Assembly: GCA_009741485.1 (NCBI GenBank)
Contig: CM019219.1
Coordinates: 30,340,264-30,404,263 of the forward strand
Length of the DNA stretch: 64,000 nt
Reading direction: 5' to 3'
DNA from: Malurus cyaneus samueli
Lineage: Eukaryota > Chordata > Aves > Passeriformes > Maluridae
The notes under the pieces were generated by a model. It saw only the letters and a list, made by a program, of their open reading frames with translations. It had not been told where the DNA came from and did not search any database. The position numbers were made by a program, and so were the translations under genes. Shown piece by piece: positions 50,201 through 62,200 of this stretch (positions are counted from its first letter, which is position 1; the number at the start of each line of letters is the position of its first letter).

Positions 50201-53200
50201 CAGCCCTCCCTGAGGCAGGGCTTTGGATCGGGTGTGATCCTTCTTGCAGCTGGCTCTTCCTGGGCTGCCCTGAGAGCAGGGGAACAAAGGAAAAGGAAAT
50301 GGAAGGGAAAAGGCGAAAGGGAAAAGGAAAAGAGGAGAAAAGGGAAAAGGAAAGGGGAAAGGGAAAAGGGAAAAGGGGAAAAGGGGTCAAAAGGGAAAGG
50401 GGGAAAGGGAGAAGGAAGGGGAAAGGGAAAAGGGAAAAGGGAAAAGGGAGAGGAAAAGGGGAGGAGGGAAAGGGAGGAGGAGGGAAGAAAGAGGAGGGAA
50501 GGAAGGTAAAGGAAGAAGGACGAAGGAATAGAAGGAAGGAAGGAAGGAAGGAAGAAGAGTGAAGGAAGGAAGGAAGGAAGAAGGGAAGAAGGAAGGAAGG
50601 AAGGAAGAGAAGGAAGTGAAGGAAGGCGAAGGAAGAAGGGATAGAAGGAGGAAGCTGTCTCCACTCGCCTGGCGTCCTTGTTGAGGAATCCGCACCAGCA
50701 GCTACACGCAGATGATCATCTAGCTGCGAGACGACACGACTTAGGGATACTCGTTCGGCCAGAGAAGGAGCACGCGGAGGCCTCCTCTATGCGCACGCCA
50801 GGGGACGGGGCTCTGTGGGTCACAAAGGAGAGCGATCCAGTTGTGGTCATCATCGCCACTCTTCACGTTGCACCGTCAGACCTTCACTGGTGTTCCCTCG
50901 TCGCCTCAGGCTCGTCAGATATGCCTCATACCAGAGAAAGGGGGAGTCTGCGAGACTCTTTCCTTACCTTCAGGCTATCCTCTAGCAAGAATCACTCTGC
51001 CCTCAGGCAGCACACCTCCCTGTCACCTCAACCGTGCTTCCGCAGCCTTATCAGGCGACTTACTTCCTCCTTCCTACTCAGATTCCCGACTCTGCGTTTT
51101 ATTCTCAGGCTGTACCCTTTCTGATGAGGTTTGTGGAATAAAACTCCCCCAAACATTTCACCACCAGATACTCCTGTGTCTGTCCGAGTGCGTAGGGAGC
51201 TTGCGAATATTTTGGGAGGTCCATTCAGATAGCTCAGAAGGCCTTTGTTCAACTCTTATCATATGTCCTTTAGGAAAACTGAGCTTCTAGGCCCCTCAAC
51301 TCACTCTCAGCCTGGGATTTATTCGGATTAGAAGGAAGAACGGAGGCAGAGCCCTGGGTTTTCCTGGCAGTTCCATACGCAAGCTCTTTGCAAGCTCCCT
51401 ATCCCCAGAATTTCCATATCCAGCCATACTCCTCACAGGAAATGTGCCTGGAACTTCACAATAACCGCACAGGAAACAACGGTAAAGGACATTTACAGTC
51501 CGCTAAAAAGGCTGAGTGAGACTCAGCCCCAGCAGAGAGCCAGCTGGCCTCTCGGGCTGCTCTGGCCTGACCTCTCTTATCAACCTCTTCATTATTTCGC
51601 TGCTTTTGCTCCAGGTCAGGGTGCAGCGCCATGGTCAGGCTGGGTTTGACAAGCAGATATTTCATGTGCCAACTCTCCCAAATTCAGGTTCCTCCTGCCT
51701 CTACATCCTAATGTGGCCCTGTGCTTGTTGGGCTTACCACCTGTGCGTGTTCCTAGCAAACTCCCATGCACTCTTACTCCAGCTCACCTCTCAGATTGTT
51801 CAAAGCCCCGATAGTGCGGAAGGCTATCAAAAAGGGATCCATTGGGATCCCAGGTGGATCCTACCCCTGATCTCTGTGCCAGCAGCTCCCAGCTCAGACC
51901 CGTCTCAGCTGTGAAAAGCTCGAGAATTCTCTGCCGGAGTAACCCCGTGAGTCAAGCGCGGCCCAAGATATCAGGAGAAGCCAATCGATAATTTTAACCC
52001 ACAAGAGAGGCAGTCAGGTTTGTGCTGTTGTCGTGTTTTAATAGCATCCCCTCTCCCAAATAACTCTTTCCAGGACTGGCCTCTGCTCACTTGCTGCACC
52101 GAATTCAGAAGAGACTTTTTTGCCGTCTTGGCCTCAATCACAGTGAGGCCCTCCCATCTGATGTGGCTCTCTAATTCCATGAAGCTCAGCCCCGGGATCC
52201 ACGCTCTCTTACAAGCACGACTTAAAGCAGGGTTATTTAAAAGGTAAAATAACTTTCATTATGCATTCTGTTGTTAAATACTTTATGTGTACCCTGCCTT
52301 TTTCTCTTTTGTCTTTCAGGTCCCAGGCAGGCTGGATAATTCCAGCTGACTTTATCCAAAGGGATTTGGTGCCAATTTTGTCTCCTCAAAATGACAGGGA
52401 GGCGAAATCCAACCACCCAGCCCTTCCTCTCCAGACTTATGGCATTTCCCTCCCTCTCGGGGTTCCATATTTTCCGGCCCCTTTTCCCTGGCCATCCCTG
52501 ATCAAGGTTAACATTCCTGCAGTGCGGCACCAATGTCACGTTCAAAGCGCCGCCCTTTGCTCCGTGGTTTTTGCACCCAGGCTAAAGTGAGATTTTGCTG
52601 ATTACTCTCATCGTGCTGCAATCCCAGAGGAACTGCTATCCCTGAACAGCCTGCTGGATCCCGGGAATTGTCTTGGGTGCCAAGGGGTGCGTCTGTCTCC
52701 GAGGGAACCCATTGCATTCCTCACTGTCCTGATCACCAATTCCAGATCTGAAGGCTTCCGACCATAGAGACATCAATAGCTGGTGGCAAAATTCATTTAC
52801 AGTAAATCAACATTTAAAAAATAAAAAAAAGTACATTTAAACATAAAAACATTCATACAAAACAGGTACATTAGATGAAGCACAAGGAAGATCTGGAGTA
52901 TTGAAGTAGATAATGGAATATAGAATATAGAAATTCTAATAGACGAATATGGATATATGGATATAGAATTATAAATATAGAATTAGATATATAGAATATA
53001 GAATAATGAATATCTAATAGCGAATATGGAATATGGAATATAGAAATAGAAATAGAAATAGATATGGATATACTGAATATACAGAATATGCGTTTGGAAA
53101 TGACTATGAAATGAAATATTGAATGTTGAATGTGGAAAATATGAATATCTATGGAATGTAAATACGGAATAATGACTGTGGACTTAGACACTGAATATAG

Positions 53201-56200
53201 AATCTGGAATATATATTAGAAATGGAAATATAAAATGCAGCATACAGAATATTGAGATATTTGATCTGTAGACATATAGATATAAGAAATAGAATATAAG
53301 ATAACTGGATAATTGGAATATACGAAATTAATATTGAATTAATCAGTAATTATAAAATATGGAATACATAATACTAGAATATAAAATACCGATATAGTAA
53401 TGTGAATATATGAATATATATAGAATATAGAAATAGCATAATAAATAATACATTGATAAAATATAGCATATAGCATATATAATGTGAATATAGAATAAAA
53501 TGTGAATATAGAATAAGAATATAGTAATTCATAGAATATAGAATAATGAAATATGAATATAGAATGGGAATATAGAATATTAGAATATCTAATATAGATA
53601 TATAGATATAGAACATAGAATATAGGAATAGAATATTGAATACGGGTNNNNNNNNNNNNNNNNNNNNNNNNNTGGATCCCCATTGCTGGGATATGGATCC
53701 CCATTGCTGGGATATGGATCCCCATTGCTGGGATATGGATCCCCATTGCTGGGATATGGATCCCCATTGCTGGGATAATGGATCCCCATTGCTGGGATAG
53801 GATCCCCATTGCTGGGATAGGATCACCCCTGGGATAGGGATCCCACCTGGGATAGGGATCCCCATTGCTGGGATAGGGATCCCCATTGCTGGATAGAGAT
53901 CCCACTCCTGGGATAGGGATCCACACTCTGGGATATGGTCCCCATTCTGGGATAGGGATCCCCATTGCTGGGATAGGGATCCACACTCCAGGGATAGGGA
54001 TCCCCATTGCTGGGATATGGATCCACACTCCTGGGATAGGGATCCCCTTCCTGGGATAGGGATCCCCGTTGCTGGGATAAGGATCCCCATTGCTGGGATA
54101 GGGATCCCCATTGCTGGGATAGGGATCCCCATTGCTGAGATAGGGATACCCCACTCCTGGGATAGGGATCCCCATCCTGGGATAAGGGATCCCCATTGCT
54201 GGGATAGAGATCCACACTCCTGGATAGGGATCCACACTCCTGGATAGGGATCCACACTCCTGGATAGGGATCCACACTCCTGGGATAGGGATCCCCACTC
54301 CTGGGATAGGGATCCACACATCTGGGATAGGATCCACACAGCTGGGATAGGGATCCCCACAGCTGGGATAGGGTCATTCCTGGGATAGATCCCCACTCTG
54401 GGATAGGGATCCACACTCCTGGGATAGAGATCCCGACTCCTGGGATAGGGATCCCCACCCCCACTGGATGCCCCAGTCCTCTGGAGCAGGATCAAGCTGC
54501 AGACCCCCACCCAGGGCGCTGCCAGCAAGCCCTGGTGCTGTGACAAATCCCCAGGTTCCAAAGGCACCTGATGAGTTCCTGCATTCTGTCCCATGGGGAG
54601 GGAAAGGTCCTTTCCTGGATTAAGGCAGGAGCCAAATGGAAAATCACCCTGGAGCTACAAAGAGCTGAGCACCAGCAGAGCATGTGTCTGGCTGTGTCAA
54701 AGGCTGCCAGAGGCAGCACTGGTGCCTTTCCCTCCCCTCAGGAAGGAAGGAAGGAAGGAAGGAAGGAAGGAAGGAAGGAAGGAAGGGGCTGTCTCCACTC
54801 GCCCTGGCTGTCCTTGGTGAGGAAGTGCAGCACCAGCAGCACCACGGTCAGGATGATCATCAGCGCCAGGCACACGATCAGGATCACCTCCAGCCGCGAG
54901 AAGGAGCACCGGGACCTCTTGGCACGCATGGTGGGGGCTCTGTGGGGCACAAAGGGACATCCCAGTGTGGGCTCATCCCACTCAGGACACGTCAGACTTC
55001 AGCTGGTGTTCCCTGGCCCAGGCTCAGAGATGGCTCAGCATGGAGAAGGGGGAAGTGGAGATTTATCTTTCAGCTATCTTTCAGAAGACATCGCCTGCAG
55101 GCAGCACCCTCCCTGCCACCAGGCCTGGCAGCACAGGGACACCACCCAAATTCCCGACTCTGCGTTATCCAGGACCCTTCTGATGAGGTCTTGGGAATTA
55201 AACCCCCCAACATTCCACCAGATCCTGTGTTCTCCGAGTGGCTGAGGGAGCTGCTGAAATTTTGGAGGTCATAGAAGGTCAGAAGGGACTTTTGTCACCA
55301 TAATAAATGTCACTTTAGGAAACTGAGCCTTCAGGCCCCTCCCAACTCACTCCAGTCTGGGATTATTCAGGGATGAGAAGGGGAAGAACGAGGCAGAGCC
55401 CCTGGTTTTCCTGGCAGTTCCATTTGCCAGCTCTGGCAAAGCTCCTTCCCCAGACCATTCCAGGCCATCCCTCACAGGAATTGTGCCCTGGGAACCACAA
55501 ACCCACAGGAAACAACGGCTGAAAGGAGCATTTACAGTCCCAAAAAGGCTGAGTGAGAACCAGCCCCAGCAGAGAGCCAGCTGGCCACTCGGGCTGCTCT
55601 GGCTGACCTCTCTTATCAACCTCTCTTATCAGCTGCTTTTGCCCAGGCAGGGTGCAGCGCCCATGGCCAGGGCTGGGTTTGACAAAGCAGATATTTCAGT
55701 GGCAAAAACCCAAATTCCAGGGTTCCCTCCTGCCCTCTCCATTCCCTGAATGTGGCCCCGGCTGTTGGGCACCAGGGCTGTCCCAGCAAACACCCAGCAC
55801 CACTCATCCTCCAGCTGGTTAAATAAACCCCCCCAGAGGTGCTGGAAGGCACAAAAAGGGATCCATGGGATCCCAGGGGAATCCTACCTGAGCTCTGTGC
55901 CAGCAGCTCCCAGCTCCAGACCCGCTCCCAGCTGGAAAGCTCCGAGAATTCCTGCCGAGTAACCCCGTGAGTCAAGCGCGGCCCAAGATAAGGAGAAGCC
56001 AATCGATAATTTGAATCCCACAAGGAGAGGGCAGAAGGGTTTGTGTGTTTGTGTGTTTTTAATGCATCCCCCTCTCCCAAAATAACCTTTCCAGGACTGC
56101 CCTGCTCAGCTTTGCTGCACCAGGAATTCAGGAATGGGACTTTTTTGCTCGTCTTTGCCTCATCACAGTGATGGCCACTTCCCATCTGGATGTGGCTCCT

Positions 56201-59200
56201 AATTCCCATGGAAGCTCAGCCCTCGGGATTTCCATGCTCTGCTACAAGAAGGACTTGAAAGCAGGGTTGTATTTTAAAGTGTAAAATACTTTTCATTAAG
56301 GCATTTCTGTTTGTTAAATACTTTATTTGTGAAACCCTGCCTTTTTCCCTCTGTTTGTCTTTCAGGTCCCAGGCAGGGCTGGATGAATTCCAGCTGCTTT
56401 ATCCAAAGGGATTTTGGCCATTTTCTCCTCCCCAAAATGACAGGGAGGGAAGATCCAACCAGCCCCAGCCCTTCCTCCCTCCAGGACTTATGGCATTTTC
56501 CCTCCCCTCTCAGGGGTTCCATATTTTCAGCCCCTTTTCCCTGGCGCATCCCTGATCCAAGGGTTAACATTCCTGGCAGTGCCGGCACCCCAAGGTCACG
56601 TTCAGCGCCGCCCTTTGGCTCCGTGGTTTTTGCACCAGGGCAAAGTGAGATTTGCTGATACCTTATCACCTGCTGCAATTCCCGAGGAACCTGCTGATCC
56701 CTGGAACAGCCTGCTGGGATCCCGGGAATGTCTGGGTGCCAAGGGGTGCGCTGGTCTCAGAGGGAACCATTGCCATTTCCTGCACTGTCCTGATCCTACC
56801 AAATTCCAGGATCTGAGGGCTTCCTGATTCCAGTAGAGACATCAATAGCTGGTGGCAAAATTCATTTACAAAATCAAAATTTCAAAAAAGAGTAATTTAA
56901 ACATAAAAACATTCACCAAAACAGGTACAAGATGGAGAGAATACAGAATATGGAGTATGGAACATAGATAATGGAATATAGAATATAGAATATAGAATAT
57001 AGAATATAGAATATAGAATATAGAATATAGAATACGGAATACAGAATACGGAATATGGAATATGGAATATGGAATATGGAATATGGAATATGGGTAGAGG
57101 ATATGGAAAATAGGATATGGACTATGGAATATGAATATAGAATATGGAATATAGAATATGGAATATGGAATACAGAATATAGAATATGGAATATAGAATA
57201 CAGAATATGGAATATAGAGTATTGAATACTGAAGATAGAATATGGTGCAGTTATCTTTTGTTTTTCTTGTTCTAAATAAAAATTGTATGGTGAATGTGGA
57301 TTTTGATGTCCCTGTAATTAACTTTAATAAGGCCCCGTGCCCTCCCCGTGTGTCCAAAGCCACGCTGACCCCACCCCAGATCACCTTGGGTGAAGTTGAA
57401 GGCCCCCACGCCATCGATGGTCCCCGCAGCGAAGCTGTGTCCCAAGGCTGGCTTACAGGTTTTCACCTAAATGAGGGGAGGAGGAAAGGGAGAAGGGATG
57501 ACCCCACATCCCCTGGCTGTGCCAGACGCTGCAGGAACGGGGCTCTTGTCCCGGTTCACCCTCACCGTGTGCGTGGCGTTGAGCTCCACCGACACATTGC
57601 TCATGTTCACCCACTGGTGGGCAGAGCTCAGGGGTCCCGTCAGCTCCTGGGACGCCTTTTCATACAGCTCCTGAGGGGCAAAACATTCCTGAGGAACAGC
57701 AGGAACATCCCAGCCGTGCTGAGGAACAGCCACCAGGATGGTTTCCTCATTCCACATTTCCCAAATCCCTTTGTTTGTGTCCCCCTGCACGCCCTGGGTC
57801 CTGCAAGCTCCCCCTGGCTCAGGGAGCGAGGCTGTAACAATCCACACTTTGACACCAAAAGAAGTTGTCACTGTCATTATCAGGGCCACCAAGAGCTCCT
57901 CCACATCAGGACTGCCTCTTCCACCAACCCAGAGAACTCTATTTTGCAGGGATTTTTATAGTCAAAGGAACAAGGAAGAGTCAGTGATGCACATTCTCAG
58001 GAATTTCTCATTTACAGCTGAAAAGTGCCCCTGTTTCACCAGGATGGCAACTTCCTCCTTGGAATTTCTCACATTTTGGACGGAGCAGAACAAAATGTTT
58101 GCTGTGGGAGAGAAGCTGGGTCTGTGCCACGTGTGTGCTCCAGCCCTGACAGCCCAGGGTGTTTGCTCCACACCAGGTTTGCCAGCCTTAGGCTGGAGCT
58201 GCCAGAATGTAGAATGTATATAATACAGGGACTATATTATAATATAGACTATATATATATATATATATTGATATATAATAGAATATAAAATATAGAATAT
58301 AGAATATGGAATATAGAGTATTGAATACTGAATATAGCATATGGAATATTGACACTAAAATAAAGAATATGACATGTAGAATGTGGAATGTGGAATATAG
58401 ATTATGGAATATGGAATATGGAATATGGAATATGGAATATGGAATTAGGAATGTAGAATATAGACTATAGTATCTATAGTCTCTATGGGATTATGGGATA
58501 TGGAATATGGAAAATGGAATATCGAATATAGGATATGGAATATGGAATATTCCAGGCTATGAATATGAAATTTGGAAACTGGAATATCAGATATAAGATA
58601 TAGAACATGGAATACAGAATATAGAGTGTGGAATATGGAATATGGAATGTAGAATATGGAATATAGAATATAGAATATTAATATGGAATATGGAAAGTGG
58701 AATATTGAATATAAAATATAGAATATTGAAAATTGAATATAGACTATAGGATCTGGAATACAGAATAAGAAAACCAGAATATGGAATATAGACTATAGGC
58801 TGTAGACTATAGGATATGGAATATAGAATATAGAATATTGAATCTGGAATGTGGAATATGGAATATGGAATATAGAGTATGGAATACTGAATATAGCATA
58901 TGGAATATTGACACTAAAATATAGAATATGACATGTAGAATGTGGAATATGGAATATGGAATGTAGAATATAGACTATAGTATCTGGAATACGGAAAATG
59001 GGATATCGAGTATAGGATATGGAATATGGAATATAGGCTATGAATATGAAATATGGAAACTGGAATATCAGATATGAGATATAGAACATGGGATACAGAA
59101 TACAGAGTGGGATATTGGAATATACTAGAATATGGAATGAGAATATAGATATAAATATAGAAATATAATATGGATATGGAAAGTGGAATATTGAATATAA

Positions 59201-62200
59201 AATATAGAATATAGAACGTGGAATATAGGCTATAGGATCTGGAATACAGAATAAGAAAAACGGAATATGGAATATAGACTATAGGCTGTAGACTATAGAA
59301 TATGGAATATAGAATATAGAATATAGAATATGGAAAGTTGAAATATTGGATATGAAATATGAATATGAATATCGAATATAGAATATGGTATATAGAATAT
59401 GAAATGTAGTTATAGGATATGGAATATTGAGTATTAAATATAAATATGGATATGTAATATCAAATTGAATATGCATATGAAATAGAATATGAATTAAATA
59501 TGGAATATAGGAATATAGATGCTAGAGTAGAGGAATATGGAATATACAATATAGATATGAACAAATATGGATATCCTGAAGGAAGGGACCCACAGGGGCT
59601 CCCCAAGTGTTTTAAATGAGCAGGAATTTCCCATGGCAGCAGCACTCACACCCCTCAGAAGCAGAATGGCCTACCTTGGCTTCAGGTAGAGGTTTTGGCC
59701 GATGATCCTGGTGCCTCTCAACATGTCCTCCCAGGCCCCCTGGCAGCACATGGCTGCTGTGGGGACATCGCTGTGGGGTCAAGGCCACTGCCAGACTGGG
59801 GAACTGAGAGCTTCCTGCACAGGGTTCCTACTCTCAAGACAAATTTGGCTGAATGGCCAGAAATAGGGTGTGTGAGGGACAGAGTTACAGTTAATTCCTG
59901 GAGGTGGCACCTGGAACTGTCCAGGAAGAGGGGTATGTTTTAATTTCAGCATCCTCTCATTACACAGGGCTCACATCGTGGGTTTTGCTCGTGTCTGCCT
60001 GGGCTCAATGCCGCTGCTCTGGGTGCAGGTCAGGGGTGTCACACTCACCCTCCAATGGAAGCTGCTGCTCTGGGTGTCACAGGGTGTCACACTCATCACC
60101 CCTCCAATGGGACAGCTGCTCTGGATGTCCACTAACCCCTCCAATGGGACAGCTGCTGCTCTGGGGTGTCACAGGTGTCACACTCACCCCTCCAAAGGGA
60201 CAGTGCTCTGGGGGTCACAGAGGTGTCACACTCACCCTCCAATGGGACAGTGCTCTGGGGTTGTCACACGACTTCTCCGGTGTCTGGCAAGACGGTCCCG
60301 CGTGTTTGGGGACACGTCTCCAGGTTGGACGAGGCGAAAGCCGGCCCACAAAGGAGCCCTGGGAGCCCAGAGGAGATTTCAGGCAGAGAACACCACAGAG
60401 CCTTTGTGCAGCTCTCCCTGCAGCCACTCTGAGCACCCTTGAACCAAAATCACTGGGAACATGGATGGGGTGAGGCAATCCCGGGAACGAGGCAGCAGGA
60501 AGCAGGGACAAACCCAGGACACTTCCAGGGATGGGGTAACCCAAATCTCCCCACATTTTTTCTTTTTTTGGCAAACCCAACCTTTCCCCTTTAATTTTTT
60601 TTTAAACCAGTTGACTCAAAAAATTTGGGTGATTCCTAAAGCCCAAATAAATCCCATTATTACTAGTTTGGAAAGTCAGAATAAACCTGACAATCACAGA
60701 GGAAGAAAGGAAATAATCTAAATAAATCACTTCATTCCTGTGTTCTATGTTTGCCTGCTGTCCCATTTCATCCTTTCCCCACCATTCCCTGGGCAGCTGA
60801 GGGCATTCCCACCTCTCCAGGGAGCATCCCTTGTTCTTCTCCTGCTCGAACAGTCAGGAGGCGTAGCCCACGTTTGTCGCTGTTCACACAGGTGGGTGGA
60901 GTTGTTCATGCCTCACGGGGTGCACAGCAAACCAGCTGACACAGAAACACACACAGAAAACTGGCATTGGTCACCTGGGTGGTGGCAGCTGGCCACTTCC
61001 ATCCCAGGTATTTGTGGGAGTTTTCTTTGGGATGGATAGAGGAGGGAAGAGCATTCCCATTGGCTCCTTTCCGGACTGGAGGGCTCTTGGCTTCACAATC
61101 CAGGAATTTGTCACTGTCATTATTCAGGGCTACGGAGGGCTCCTTCAACCCTGACTGCCTCTTCCACCAACCCAGAGAATTCTGTTTTGTAGGATTTTTT
61201 ATAGTCAAGGGAACAAGGAGGATCAGTGATGTAAAAAAGGAAAGGAAAAAAAGGACACCTTCGATCTTACAAAAAACCATGGGGTATGGAGGAGTCTGCT
61301 GCTCTGGGGGCAGTACCTGATGAGGCCGAGCTCACGTCCATCCTCATCCTCCACCTTCAGCACCATCTCCTATCCGTGTTGGATGAATACCTGGATGGGA
61401 GCAAGCAGGGAATCCATCAGCCAGAGGCCAGGCCCTGCTCTGTGTTGCTCTGGCAGAATTAAATCCTCTAGGCTGGGCAGAGGAGTGAAAGGTTCATTCC
61501 AGGTGTTTCCAGAGCACTCTGAGGACTTAGTGAACATCTGAAACCAGTGGGAAGGGGAGGAAGAGGGCTGTCACTGTCCCCAGGAGCTGCCCCCCAGGAA
61601 TGGAGGAACACAATTCACACCACTGAGGATGGCCTTTAGTCCTCTGACTTTTTTTAAAAATAAAGCCCAAGGTCACATCCCTGACCATTCTCACGCGGAG
61701 AGGGCACTCACAGCTTCAGCCTCCCTTTGCAGTTAATTTTCAGGGGCACACACCAAGTGCCCACCTTGGCCCAGCATCGTTCACTCACCGCCACAGCCCT
61801 GATCTCCTGATTCCACCTCCTGGGACTGCCAGGAGCTGGAATGGAATCTGGGAGCGCTGATGGCAGCTGAGGGTTCCCACAGGGCTCTGCCCCTCCGCAG
61901 GCAGCATTACCTGTCCGCTCGGCCGCGGGGTTCTCCAGGTAGGAGAAGGGGCTGCGGTTGATCTGGCTGTTCTCCACGGTGCCTCGGTTCACAGGAGCCG
62001 TCCCTCTTCATGTTTTCGTGGGCAATGTCTATGCTTCTGCCAAGCAGCACGACAGGAGTGTATCTCTAGCCACCTGGGAAGGTTTTTGGAAAACTCCTTT
62101 CCCTCCCGTCCTCCCCAGCCTTCTTGGGATTTGGGGTCCAGCTTGTTTGGGTTTCCTCAACTTCATAAGGTGACGTGACCTTGACGATGCCGTTGACGAT

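Noticed and set aside
53339..54594. 332- and 406-codon frames on -
   Set aside because: They cross a 25-N gap and consist of GGATCC satellite plus AT-rich satellite.
37141..54740. Unit R as a small noncoding RNA or retroposon
   Set aside because: No tRNA-like or polymerase III boxes, poly(A) tail or target duplications were seen. Its copies track the duplicated or inverted blocks, so misassembly explains them better.
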